Part shown: piece by piece, positions 10,959 through 20,437 of the stretch
Layout of the letters: every line of letters begins with the position of its first letter
Numbering within the stretch: position 1 is the stretch's first letter
Source: Megaustenia siamemsis
Taxonomy: Eukaryota > Mollusca > Gastropoda > Stylommatophora > Ariophantidae
Assembly: GCA_032433765.1 (NCBI GenBank)
Contig: JAVIAB010000051.1
Span: 53,057,328-53,121,327 of the forward strand
Reading direction: 5' to 3'
Length of the DNA: 64,000 nucleotides
Notes under the pieces: model-generated
Databases searched by the model: none
The model's input: only the letters and a program-made list of their open reading frames with translations
Told to the model about the DNA's origin: nothing
Position numbers and translations under genes: made by a program

Positions 10959-11871
10959 ACATTTCTCTTGAATTGTTCTTATATTCTTTAGCAACCATTT
11001 CTCTTGAATTGTTCTTATATTCTTTAGCAACCATTTCTCTTGAATTGTTCTTATATTCTTTAGCAACTGATTCTCTTGAATTGTTCTTATATTCTTTAGC
11101 AACCATTTCTCTTGAATTGTTCTTATATTCTTTAGCAACCGATTCTCTTGAATTGTTCTTATATTCTTTAGCAACCGATTCTCTTGAATTGTTCTTATAT
11201 TCTTTAGCAACCATTTCTCTTGAATTGTTCTTATATTCTTTAGCAACCATTTCTCTTGAATTGTTCTTATATTCTTTAGCAACCATTTCTCTTGAATTGT
11301 TCTTATATTCTTTAGCAACCATTTCTCTTGAATTGTTCTTATATTCTTTAGCAACCATTTCTCTTGAATTGTTCTTATATTCTTTAGCAACCATTTCTCT
11401 TGAATTGTTCTTATATTCTTTAGCAACCATTTCTCTTGAATTGTTCTTATATTCTTTAGCAATCATTTCTCTTGAATTGTTCTTATATTCTTTAGCAACC
11501 ATTTCTCTTGAATTGTTCTTATATTCTTTAGCAACCATTTCTCTTGAATTGTTCTTATATTCTTTAGCAACCATTTCTCTTGAATTGTTCTTATATTCTT
11601 TAGCAACCATTTCTCTTGAATTGTTCTTATATTCTTTAGCAACCATTTCGCTTGATGTGTTCTTATATTCTTTAGCAACCATTTCTATTGAATTGTTCTT
11701 ATATTCTTTAGCAACCATTCCAATTGAATTGTTCTTATATTCTTTAGCATCCATTTCTCTTGAATTGTTCTTATATTCTTTAGCAACCATTTCTCTTGAA
11801 TTGTTCTTATATTCTTTAGCAACCATTTCTCTTGAATTGTTCTTATATTCTTTAGCAACCATTTCTCTTGA
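10959..11871. repeat. 36-bp minisatellite, about 25 units
   Basis: Unit blocks are atttctcttgaattgttc, then ttatattctttagcaacc. Units are almost identical; variants include actgat/accgat, a cgcttgatgtg unit and an attccaattg unit. Because 36 is a multiple of 3, one + frame (313 codons, repeat ATISLELFLYSL) and two minus frames (repeats MVAKEYKNNSRE and LLKNIRTIQEKW) stay open. That is expected from the period and does not by itself indicate a gene. LINE-like sequence lies on both sides in minus orientation. Confidence 0.95.
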
Positions 11872-11879
11872 TCATTAGG

Positions 11880-12075
11880 TAATTGTAAATTGAGTATGTT
11901 TCTTCTATGATCTATCTATCTGTGGTGAAAGGACATTTTTATGTAACACTCTGAATCAAGCGCATGTTTTGATTATTCTCCGTGGATAGTCCATGTTTCA
12001 CAGCCATACGCTGATATTGGGGAAAAAAACAGAATAGTAGATATCTCAGTTTTGTCACATATTTTTGAGTTCTTT
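11880..12075 (-). mobile_element. Short LINE ORF2 fragment, minus strand
   Basis: On the minus strand near 12025-11940 the frame reads ISAYGCETWTIHGE, stop, SKHALDSECYIKM. This is the conserved YGCETWT and CYRKM region downstream of the RT domain. It lies just beyond the 36-bp array, with another LINE remnant on the array's other side. Confidence 0.55.
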
Positions 12076-12143
12076 GGCATATTTTGTGCAATTGTTTTAT
12101 TTAATTCATAGCTATGATCAGTCTCTTCTGATCTCATGTGTAA

Positions 12144-13315
12144 TCTTACGGTGACTCGTCATGTGACAAGTGGAAACTACTGTGTAGACTTACGGTGACT
12201 CGTCATGTGACAAGTGGAAACTACTGTGTAGACTTACGGTGACTCGTCATGTGACAAGTGGAAACTACTGTGTAGACTTACGGTGACTCGTCATGTGACA
12301 AGTGGAAACTACTGTGTAGACTTACGGTGACTCGTCATGTGACAAGTGGAAACTACTGTGTAGACTTACGGTGACTCGTCATGTGACAAGTGGAAACTAC
12401 TGTGTAGTCTTACAGTGACATGTCATGTGACAAGTGGAAACTACTGTGTAGACTTACGGTGACTCGTCATGTGACAAGTGGAAACTAATGTGTAGTCTTA
12501 CAGTGACTCGTCATGTGACAAATGGTAACTACTGTGTAGTCTTACAGTGACTCGTCATGTGACAAATGGAAACTACTGTGTAGTCGTACAGTGACTCGTC
12601 ATGTGACAAATGGAAACTACTGTGTAGACTTACGGTGACTCGTCATGTGACAAGTGGAAACTACTGTGTAGACTTACGGTGACTCGTCATGTGACAAGTG
12701 GAAACTACTGTGTAGTCTTACAGTGACTCGTCATGTGACAAGTGGAAACTACTGTGTAGTCTTACAGTGACTCGTCATGTGACAAGTGGAAACTACTGTG
12801 TAGTCTTACAGTGACTCGTCATGTGACAAGTGGAAACTACTGTGTAGTCTTACAGTGACTCGTCATGTGACAATGGAAACTAATGTGTAGTCTTACGGTG
12901 ACTCGTCATGTGACAAATGGAAACTACTGTGTAGTCTTACGGTGACCCGTCATGTGACAAATGGAAACTAATGTGTAGTCTTACAGTGACTCGTCATGTG
13001 ACAAATGGAAACTACTGTGTAGTCTAACAGTGACTCGTCATGTGACAAATGGAAACTAATGTGTAGTCTTACAGTGACTCGTCATGTGACAAATGGTAAC
13101 TACTGTGTAGTCTTACAGTGACTCGTCATGTGACAAATGGAAACTACTGTGTAGTCGTACAGTGACTCGTCATGTGACAAATGGTAACTACTGTGTAGTC
13201 TTACAGTGACTCGTCATGTGACAAATGGAAACTACTGTGTAGTCGTACAGTGACTCGTCATGTGACAAATGGAAACTACGGTGTAGTCTTACAGTGACTC
13301 GTCATGTGACAAATC
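12144..13315. repeat. 44-bp minisatellite, about 26 units
   Basis: Unit blocks are acttacggtgactcgtcatg, tgacaagtggaaactactgt and gtag. Two unit types exist. The agacttacgg/caagtgg type dominates the left side, and the agtcttacag/caaatgg type the right. Every unit holds GTCATGTGAC, an interrupted palindrome containing an E-box (CATGTG), and nearly every unit has TGACTCG beside it. Confidence 0.95.
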
Positions 13316-13919
13316 GAAAAATCAAGGGACGATGAGAGAATGGAACGCTGAGGTAGCAAGAAAATACTGCAAATTGTAAGGAAATGGCACGGCAGTACCT
13401 AACATCAAAAGTGAGAAACAACTGTAGATGTAGAAAGTCATTGAGCGATATCATCATCATCTTCATCGTAGTCAATGGTACTTAATGGAGATTGAAGCTA
13501 AACAAAACATGTTGTCGGTTTCTTTAACATAATTAATCAGCTTTACACGTCCTAGATGTCTTCCTGAATTCATTGTCCTTTTTCTGCCTGTCTCTCTCTC
13601 TCTATCTATCTATCTGTCTGTCTGTCTCTCTCATGAGCTTTGTGAGTTGAATAGCAGCAACATTTTTCCACATTACACACTCGGGCAGTTCACGACTTCA
13701 AGGGCGATTAGCTTTATTAGGGTTTGAAAGAGTGCGAAAAAATTATCGTCCCTGAAATATTTTCATGCTTCTTTCTGTAGGGAATTGTAGGGCTTGTTAT
13801 TTCTGTTATGTGGTTTTGTTTGTGTAATCTATGTAGATGTGGATTTTACTATTTAATTAAAGTGTTTCTATTGTTTTACCTAATGTCATTTGATCATTTT
13901 TTTTTAAATTAATACCGTA
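13316..13919. other. Spacer with a (TCTA/TCTG)n microsatellite
   Basis: No gene is seen. A compound (CT)n-(CTAT)n-(CTGT)n microsatellite occupies about 13591-13632. Confidence 0.6.
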
Positions 13920-14150
13920 TCATCATCATGTGCCATCGCGATAGGCATAAACGATCATGTCCTTCCAAATTCTTCTACGTACCGTGCATCGTATCAGTTC
14001 TGTTGTTGACTGTTTTCCATCCCATGACACCAAACTATCCAATATTTTCTCTCTTTATCGTCCGCAATGTCTCTTTCACTGTATTTTGCCAATTGTAACC
14101 AAGTATTGCAAGTTTCCTCTTCTCGCGATTTGCCCATATTTCGGGAAATT
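13920..14150 (-). mobile_element. LINE family 3, 3' end, minus strand
   Basis: It starts with (ATC)n at 13920-13928 and is collinear with 10368-10620. Shared blocks include gatcatgtccttcc, the gtgcatcgtat block, the ccaatattttctctcttt block and aattgtaaccaagtattgca. It represents the last 70 or so codons plus the tail of the same LINE. Confidence 0.75.
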
Positions 14151-14235
14151 ATATTTATGACATATCAGTTTAAACTAAATTTTTAGATTTTAATATTTCA
14201 ACTAAATTATAGTACTTTAAAAAAAATATATACTA

Positions 14236-14310
14236 CTTGTTAAATATTAAATGTATATGTATGTGTGTGCGTGTGTATAATGTGTATATGTATATATACA
14301 TACATATATG
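14236..14310. repeat. AT/GT-rich simple sequence
   Basis: Alternating ATGT, GTGT and ATAT blocks just before the TGAG array. Confidence 0.7.
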
Positions 14311-14315
14311 TACTG

Positions 14316-14520
14316 TGAGTGAGTGAGTGAGTGAGTGGGTGAGTAGGTGAGTGAGTGAGTGAGTGAGCGAGTGAGTGAGTGAGTGAGTGAGTGAGTGAGT
14401 GAGTGAGTGAGTGAGTGGGTGGGTGGGTGGGTGGTGAGTGAGTGAGTGAGTGAGTGAGTGAGTGAGTGAGTGAGTGAGTGAGTGAGTGAGTGAGTGAGTG
14501 AGTGAGTGAGTGAGTGAGTG
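14316..14520. repeat. (GAGT)n tetranucleotide microsatellite
   Basis: About 50 near-perfect GAGT units, interrupted by GGGT variants near 14337-14345 and 14416-14434. All three minus frames are open as Thr-His-Ser-Leu repeats, an artefact of the period. Confidence 0.95.
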
Positions 14521-14524
14521 ACAT

Positions 14525-14945
14525 TCTGACAGCTCACTACATTTGCCAGTTGAAAAGCCAATGTTCTTTCTCGCTGTCATAAGCTGTTTCCCAAGCCAGT
14601 GAACCAGAGTCAGCTGTGCCGACTGGAGAGCGCAAAGATGCGTTCGGACACGCGCTCACTACAACGCCCAGCCAGAGCCTTACCACAACGCTACCTGCAT
14701 TCTCAGTGCTTTGTTAACAAAACACTTTTGTTGATGATATCCTAGGATACAAAGCATCATCTGCACGTATTTACTGAAAGTCTCGTGTTATTTGTGACAG
14801 CTTCATATGAATTGCAATTGTTATGGAGCGCGAATTGTTCACTTCAGTATCCACTGCTTGATCTGTCTCAATAGCGGGCAAACAGAAATGTTTTCTTTCT
14901 TCGGTGTTCTAAAATAATTTTTGAACAAATATTTGTGTTTTCGAG
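14525..14945. other. Spacer, no gene recognised
   Basis: A moderately GC-rich stretch (14590-14700) contains no frame or repeat that I could match. Confidence 0.4.
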
Positions 14946-14949
14946 AAGC

Positions 14950-15043
14950 GCGTGGCCGTGCGGTAGGAGTGCGTGGCCGTGCGGGAGGAGTGCGTGGCCG
15001 TGCGGGAGGAGTGCGTGGCCGTGCGGGAGGAGTGCGTGGCTCT
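14950..15043. repeat. 21-bp GC-rich tandem repeat, 4.5 copies
   Basis: Units of gcgtggccgtgcgggaggag plus t. The last, partial unit (gcgtggctctg) merges into a tRNA-like sequence. Confidence 0.9.
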
Positions 15044-15205
15044 GTGGCGAAATTCACTGTTTCGCTGGCTGAAAAACCGAGGTATGGTGTTCGAAACCCG
15101 CAGTAGACGGAAATGAATTTTTTCTATCGGGGGTGAAATAGAAATTTTGAGTCTCACACGTCGTGACGACTGCTTTGACCAAGTGGCCATTATCCCTCTG
15201 GTCCT
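15034..15205 (+). mobile_element. Probable tRNA-derived SINE fragment
   Basis: An A-box-like tggctctgtgg lies near 15037. A B-box-like ggtgttcgaaaccc follows about 50 bp later. This spacing is typical of a tRNA-derived Pol III promoter. Further copies were not recognised in the window. The upstream 21-bp repeat may be a re-iteration of this 5' end. Confidence 0.5.
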
Positions 15206-15207
15206 AT

Positions 15208-15915
15208 CGTGAGAATTATCTCAGTTATGGAGATGTTTTTAAAATGTTTGAATTATCTCATTTTCGGAGATGTTTTAAACGTGTTTGAATTATTTCAGTT
15301 TTAGGTACGTTTTAAAAATGTTTGAATTATCTCATTTTTGGAGATGTTTTAAACGTGTTTGAATTATCTCAGTTTTGGAGACGTTTTAAACATGTTTGAA
15401 TTATCTCAGTTTTGGAGACGTTTTAAACGTGTTTGAATTATCTCAACTTTGGTAACGTTTTAAACGTGTTTGAATTACCTCAATTTTGGTGACGTTTTAA
15501 ACATGTTTGAATTATCTCAGTTTTGGGACGTTTTAAACGTGTTTGAATTATCTCAACCTTGGAGACGTTTTAAGCTTGTTTAAATTATCTCAGGTATGGA
15601 GATGTTTTAAAAATGTTTGAATTATCCCATTTTCGGAGATGTTTTAAACGTGTTTGAATTATCTCAATTTTGGAGACGTTTTAAACGTGTTTGAATTATC
15701 TCAGTTTTGGAGACGTTTTAAACGTGTTTGAATATCTCAACTTTGGAGACATTTTAAACGTGTTTGAATTATCTCAGTTTTGGGGACGTTTTAAACGTGT
15801 TTGTATTATCTCAGTTTTTGGGACGTTTTAAACGTGATTGAATTATCTGAACTTTGGAGACGTTTTAAAGATTTTTTTATTATCTCAGTTTTGGAGATGT
15901 TACAAACAGATTTGA
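15208..15915. repeat. 37-bp minisatellite, about 19 units
   Basis: Unit blocks are tgaattatctcagttttgga, then gacgttttaaacgtgtt. Variants include cattttcgg, caactttgg and aaaatgttt. The acgttttaaacgt part is nearly palindromic. The period is not a multiple of 3, so there is no long open frame. Confidence 0.95.
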
Positions 15916-16074
15916 ATGTATTTGTGTCCAGATTTATGTGATGATGACTAACATAACATAACACAACATCACATCAGTTTGAATGATTTCAATTTTCAAC
16001 CGCTACTCTTTCATATGATGTTTTTCTTTAACGAAGGATTTTGAAAGCATTGCACTAGACATATTTATTTTTCA

Positions 16075-16400
16075 GGGGCCTCGGTAACCTGGTTGGAAAA
16101 CCACTCGACTGGACTAGCGACGTTCGGACAACCCATGTTCTATTCCCCCTGGGAGCTGTCTGAATTATACTCGTGGTCGGAGAAAAAAAAATACCCCCAC
16201 GGTCGACCCAGCCGTTGGCAGAAATGGGTACCAGGGTATTACCCTGGAAAGGTGAGGAATGTCGCCTCGCATAGTGAGTTTTGATGCTTGAGGCGACACT
16301 ATCCAGAAATCTCCGAACATTTTTGGATAGGCGGCCGAGCATATATGGGTGAAAACTCCTGTGCTAAGTCGCCGGTTCAAGTCTCGTACTTTATCTTTAC
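16075..16400. mobile_element. Possible tRNA-like SINE module(s)
   Basis: On the + strand 16325-16383 reads ggcggccgagcatatatggg, followed some 30 bp later by gccggttcaagtctcg. This resembles the A box of a Leu/Ser tRNA and a good B box (GGTTCAAGTC). A gtcgagtggtttt block on the minus strand near 16110 looks like a second head in the opposite direction. A (CTTTAC)n-like tail follows at 16385-16405. No second copy was recognised. Confidence 0.4.
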
Positions 16401-17084
16401 CTTTACCTTTATTTATTTTTCTTAACAATGAGAATGCGTGATTCCCTCAAATTTATATTTTTCTTATTTTCAACAAAATTAAGTAAATTTAGTAACATTG
16501 ACATTGTAGTAATCAAATGCCATTCAATCTGTAGAGTTTTTCTTATGCTTCTTTTAGAAGGGAAAAAAACATATATAAGGTATTTGTGTGCGAGCTCTTG
16601 TATTTTCACATAAACTACTAATTTCTCTAACTTTCCTTCAAGTTGTCAAGAAAACCTTCACAAATATCTTATCACAGCTCAATTTTATTTTTATTTCAAT
16701 AAGTCAATGTGTGACTTTTAAATTACCACTCTCAAAGAGTTCAAAGATCTTATTGGTACTGCCATTTTCATTTCCCATCGCATTTCCGTTATCGTATTTA
16801 GATGAGCAAAGCGCATCTTATTTTTCTGTCAGTCAAATCAAAGCACGGTGACCACTTTAACTTTCGACTAGCTATGTTTCTCATGCACTCAAGATTTGTC
16901 AAGAAGTGAAGTGCTATCGTCCCTCAAACAAGATCATTAATATATCATTAACTGGCAGGATTACATATAATTAATGTAGTTTATTCATAATCGTTTTTAA
17001 CAAATATAATCATTTATTAAATTCAATATGTTATAGATTATTTTTTATTTAATAGCTATTACCGCCACTACATAAAATCACTAA
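16401..17084. other. AT-rich spacer, no gene
   Basis: Short open frames at 16428-16851 lack recognisable domains. Confidence 0.5.
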
Positions 17085-17395
17085 TATAGAATTATGGAAA
17101 TGTACCAGTCAAATACCAGTGGATGAAGAGATACAGCGAAGACGATGGCACTGGATAGGACACACACTGCTGAAGCCAACTGAGAGTATTACACAACAGG
17201 CCCTTTTTGAAATCCCCAGAGAAAAAGACCAAGGAATTCTCTAAGAAGACAGATATAAGCAGAGATGAAGATGATGGAGAAGACATGGAGCGATCTTAAA
17301 GGAATGACAAGAAACAGAACGACTTGGAAAGTGTTCGTTGAAGACCTATGCTCCACAGGGAGCTGAAAGGAAGAAGAGGAAGAAGAAACTGCCAC
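17085..17395 (+). mobile_element. LINE family 5, 3' end
   Basis: It is collinear with 34930-35530: gtaccagtcaaataccagtg, a W-IGHTL motif, a KNSWRRQ-like segment, and cgacttggaaagtgt, then gaagacctatgctccac. It ends in an (AAG)n-rich tail. The frame is broken by substitutions. The typical end of this ORF2 type is WKVFVEDLCST. Confidence 0.75.
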
Positions 17396-17796
17396 TACAT
17401 AGTTACTGCTATACCTACATATACATACACCCATATATAAATATAAAAACATAGCTTTTTCAACAGGAACGGGCCCAGAACCCTTTTATATAATCGTTTA
17501 GATTTTAAAGGTCCAAGATGCATATTTTATTAGTTGAGAAGTAGAATTGTCTTCCTGTTTTATAACCTTCGATGATACAAATATAAGTACACCGGGGCTT
17601 CGGGTTTCCGGCATGTAATATTGGATAATAGGAAAGCATCTATTTGGAAACAGCATCGCATATATATATATATATATATATTAATTTTTAATTATTTACA
17701 AAACTAGTTAATTTTAAAAGTATGCTACTTTAACATATTCAAATAATAATAATATATTTGTTTGTATTATATGGGAAGAAAAACGCTTGACGACAA
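17396..17796. other. AT-rich spacer with (AT)n at 17659-17681
   Basis: Only a dinucleotide microsatellite is recognisable. Confidence 0.6.
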
Positions 17797-18120
17797 AAGA
17801 ACTGGGATCTGTCAGCGACTCATAGCTGATGGGTTGCGCCAAGATCGGTGAATCAGAACCATGCAGACCTTAATCCACCTTCTCGCAGTGCCTCTAAAAA
17901 CAAACTAGGCAGTCTAGTCTGACCAAGGGAGTAGGGATAAAAGAGGAAACGCGCAACGCGGTACTAAAAAAGGCCGTGTTGATGTCGGATGTGTCGGACT
18001 GAAAGGCACAAATACAACAGTTCTGCTGAAAAACTCAACTTAACATCTACGTCAATGGAACGTACTTTTAATTACGAATGATGAAGAAGTCAATCAGTTC
18101 CTTTAGTAGTCATCGCCAGA
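17797..18120 (+). mobile_element. Family B interspersed repeat (diverged copy)
   Basis: It shares ordered blocks with 49100-49456: ctgtcagcgactcatagctg, gatgggttgcgcca, cagtctagtctgacc, gtcggatgtgt, and gaaaggcacaaatacaacag. It looks non-coding, and no tRNA-like boxes are convincing. Four copies lie in this window. Confidence 0.7.
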
Positions 18121-18389
18121 AAGAAAGACCTAATGGTGTATCTGTAGTTCGATGGTTACCTCTCTGATAAATAGTTCCTCTCATCGGACGAACACTGCAA
18201 TTAGTGAAGTTTTAAAATAGTGCAACATTTTTCCTGAGTTAACCAAGGTAAGGTAGTGCCCTACTGCACCACTGACCTTCACATGTCTGGCATTGGCGTA
18301 AAAGGAAACACACACCCACTAATTAATATATAATGAGAATACTTTGTCCTGACTTTTAATGATCTACGTAAACATAGAACTACCAATTA

Positions 18390-18715
18390 CCAGAGAACTT
18401 CTTCTTTCTTCTTTTCTCTGTCTCACTGGTACCGAAAAGGTGTCGTGGTTATATCATTTGTCCTTCTTGAGCTGCTCGAACTGTTTGAATTAGTGATTTT
18501 CCTTTGTTGCTACATGTCTCTATCACTGCATATATCCATCTTCTTCTAGGTCTTCCTCTTTTTCTTTTCCATGCATTCTTGAGAAGAACGTGCTTGATAG
18601 TGATTGGTGAGGATTCATTCTGACCAGGTGGCCCAACCATTTAAGTTGTTGTTGCTCTATATATTCCTGGCAGGGTTTTATTCCTACCATATCAGAGAAC
18701 ACGTAGTTATATATT
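18390..18715 (-). mobile_element. LINE ORF2 C-terminal fragment, minus strand
   Basis: Reading the minus strand: QQQLKWLGHLVRMN, then KRKRGRPRRRWI, then VRAAQEG near the 3' end, in slightly shifted frames. The GH-R and K/RRGRPRxxW motifs mark the C-terminus of RTE-like LINE ORF2. The RT domain is missing. Confidence 0.7.
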
Positions 18716-18809
18716 CAAATATACTTTGTACTTGAAATTGCACGAATAAGTTTGAAGATTACTGTATGTTGCTGTTTTTTAACCTCTATTTAAAAAAAAA
18801 AAAGCCATC

Positions 18810-19230
18810 CCAACGTTGTGCTACCAATGCCAGACCTGGACCCTAGATGCAAGAACAATACGAAAAATAACCTCTGCAGCGATGAAATGGGTTAGACGAA
18901 TGACAGGAAACAGTCTGAGAGATAAGATCAGAAATGAAGAACTGAGAAAAAAGCTAGGAATAGCCCCCGCCATAGAATATATAAGGAAACAACAGATAAA
19001 ATGGTTTGGCCACGTGACAAGGTAGAAAGAACAAAACACAACACAACTATCCTTCAACAAACGTTGTGAGAACACCAGACAAGGGTCGACCACGAAAAAG
19101 ATGTGTCGATGGAATATTAGAAGCACTAGGAAACATAACAGCAGCAGAGGCGAACAGAAGAGCAAAAGACCGCAAATTATATCTCCCCTCGACGCTGAAA
19201 GGCAGATGAGGAAGGAAATAAGAAGAAGAA
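18810..19230 (+). mobile_element. LINE family 4, 3' end
   Basis: The frame at 18816-19025 reads MKWVRRMTGNSLRDKIRNEE, and later QQIKWFGHVTR before a stop. A further frame continues with a RGRPRKR-like patch and ends ctcccctcgacgctgaaagg. The tail is AAG-rich. It matches copies at 29050, 53263 and, on the minus strand, 61705. Confidence 0.75.
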
Positions 19231-19559
19231 TAAAGTCATCTGATTTCACGGCTGTTTATCACTGACGCTTTAGTTTATTTTTGCTCGTGTCTCTTTCCGT
19301 GAAGGTAAAATATACAAGTTTCGCCGATCATACATTTAAAATAATTTGAAGAAGATGTGTCTTAAAGGTTAACAACTTTTCTGGTTAGGGATTGAATAGC
19401 CAACCGCAGATACTGCAACATTTGACAATATCTATTTTTTTTTTTTTAGTTATGAGCTTACTCTACAGAAATATTGAAAAATATTGACTAGCTAAAATAT
19501 TTTAAGTTGTGTGTGGGGTCACAAAATGAACCCCACTTCCTTAGATACTTATATAGGAA
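19231..19559. other. AT-rich spacer, no gene
   Basis: Only a T run at about 19435-19448 stands out. Confidence 0.5.
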
Positions 19560-20338
19560 TAGAGCTGGAAGCTGTCAGCGACCTATAACTGATGGTTTCA
19601 GCCTCGATCGGTGAAACAAAACCATCTAGACTGTACTTCACGTCTTTGTGGTGCCTCTAGCAGCAGACTAACCAGTCTTGTCTAACCTCGTCTAGCAGCA
19701 GACAAACCAGTCTTGTCTAGTAGCAGACTAACCAGTCTTGTCTAACCTCGTCTAGCAGCAAACTAACCAGTCTTGTCTAACCTCGTCTAGCAGCAGACTA
19801 ACTAGTCTTGTCTAACCTCGTCTAGTAACAGACTAACCAGTCTTGTCTAACCTCGTCTAGCAGCAGAGTAACTAGTCTTGTCTAACCTTGTCTAGTAACA
19901 GACTAACCAGTCTTATCTAACCTTGTCTAGTAACAGACTAACCAGTCTTATCTAACCTTGTCTAGTAACAGACTAACCAGTCTTATCTAACCTTGTCTAG
20001 TAACAGACTAACCAGTCTTGTCTAACATTGTCTAGCTGCAGACTAACCAGTCTTGTCTAACAATGTCTAGAAACAGACTAATCAGACTTGCCTAATCTTG
20101 TGTGTTGGGATCGATAGGAAAGGACAAACTTTTTTCTCAAAAACGCCATGCCGATGACGGATGCACTGGGCCGAAAGGTGCAGATATCACACTTTTTTGC
20201 GGAAAACTATAAATCAACGCATTCATGTCCACTTAATATTATTATAAGGGTTGATAACGAAGAGGGATAGCTTGAATCGAGGTCGGTGAGATAGAATTAT
20301 CTAGGAGATCAACTATTCTTTTATCCATTGGCTAAACG

Positions 20339-20340
<2 letters not shown>
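19560..20340 (+). mobile_element. Family B copy interrupted by an internally grown 35-bp array
   Basis: The left part (agctggaagctgtcagcgac, then gtggtgcctctagcagcag) and the right part (tgggatcgataggaaagg, then gatgcactgggccgaaagg) match the two halves of the copy at 49100-49456. Between them the short segment that reads cagactaacctgtctagtct in the intact copy has become about 12 tandem units. The 3' end (ggctaaacgcaag) merges into (GA)n. Confidence 0.75.
19663..20078. repeat. 35-bp minisatellite, about 12 units, inside a family B copy
   Basis: Units are tctagcagcagactaaccag, then tcttgtctaacctcg. Later units carry tagtaacagac and accttg. One unit is shortened near 19716. Confidence 0.95.

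Positions 20341-20375
<35 letters not shown>
20341..20375. repeat. (GA)n microsatellite
   Basis: About 16 GA units directly at the 3' end of the family B copy. Confidence 0.95.
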
Positions 20376-20379
<4 letters not shown>

Positions 20380-20437
20380 ACTTTCATACCATATACATTT
20401 TAATAATCAGTGAAATGTGCTAGGCTCTGTGCATCTT

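Noticed and set aside
10937..11878. 313-codon + frame and 309-codon minus frame as repeat-protein genes
   Set aside because: A 36-bp period keeps multiple frames open on both strands without selection. No promoter, signal peptide or homologous domain was seen.
14233..14580. Three overlapping Thr-His-Ser-Leu repeat ORFs
   Set aside because: Pure translation of a (GAGT)n microsatellite.
16055..16428. Overlapping ORFs over the tRNA-like segment
   Set aside because: Frames overlap on both strands across a SINE-like sequence and show no domain.
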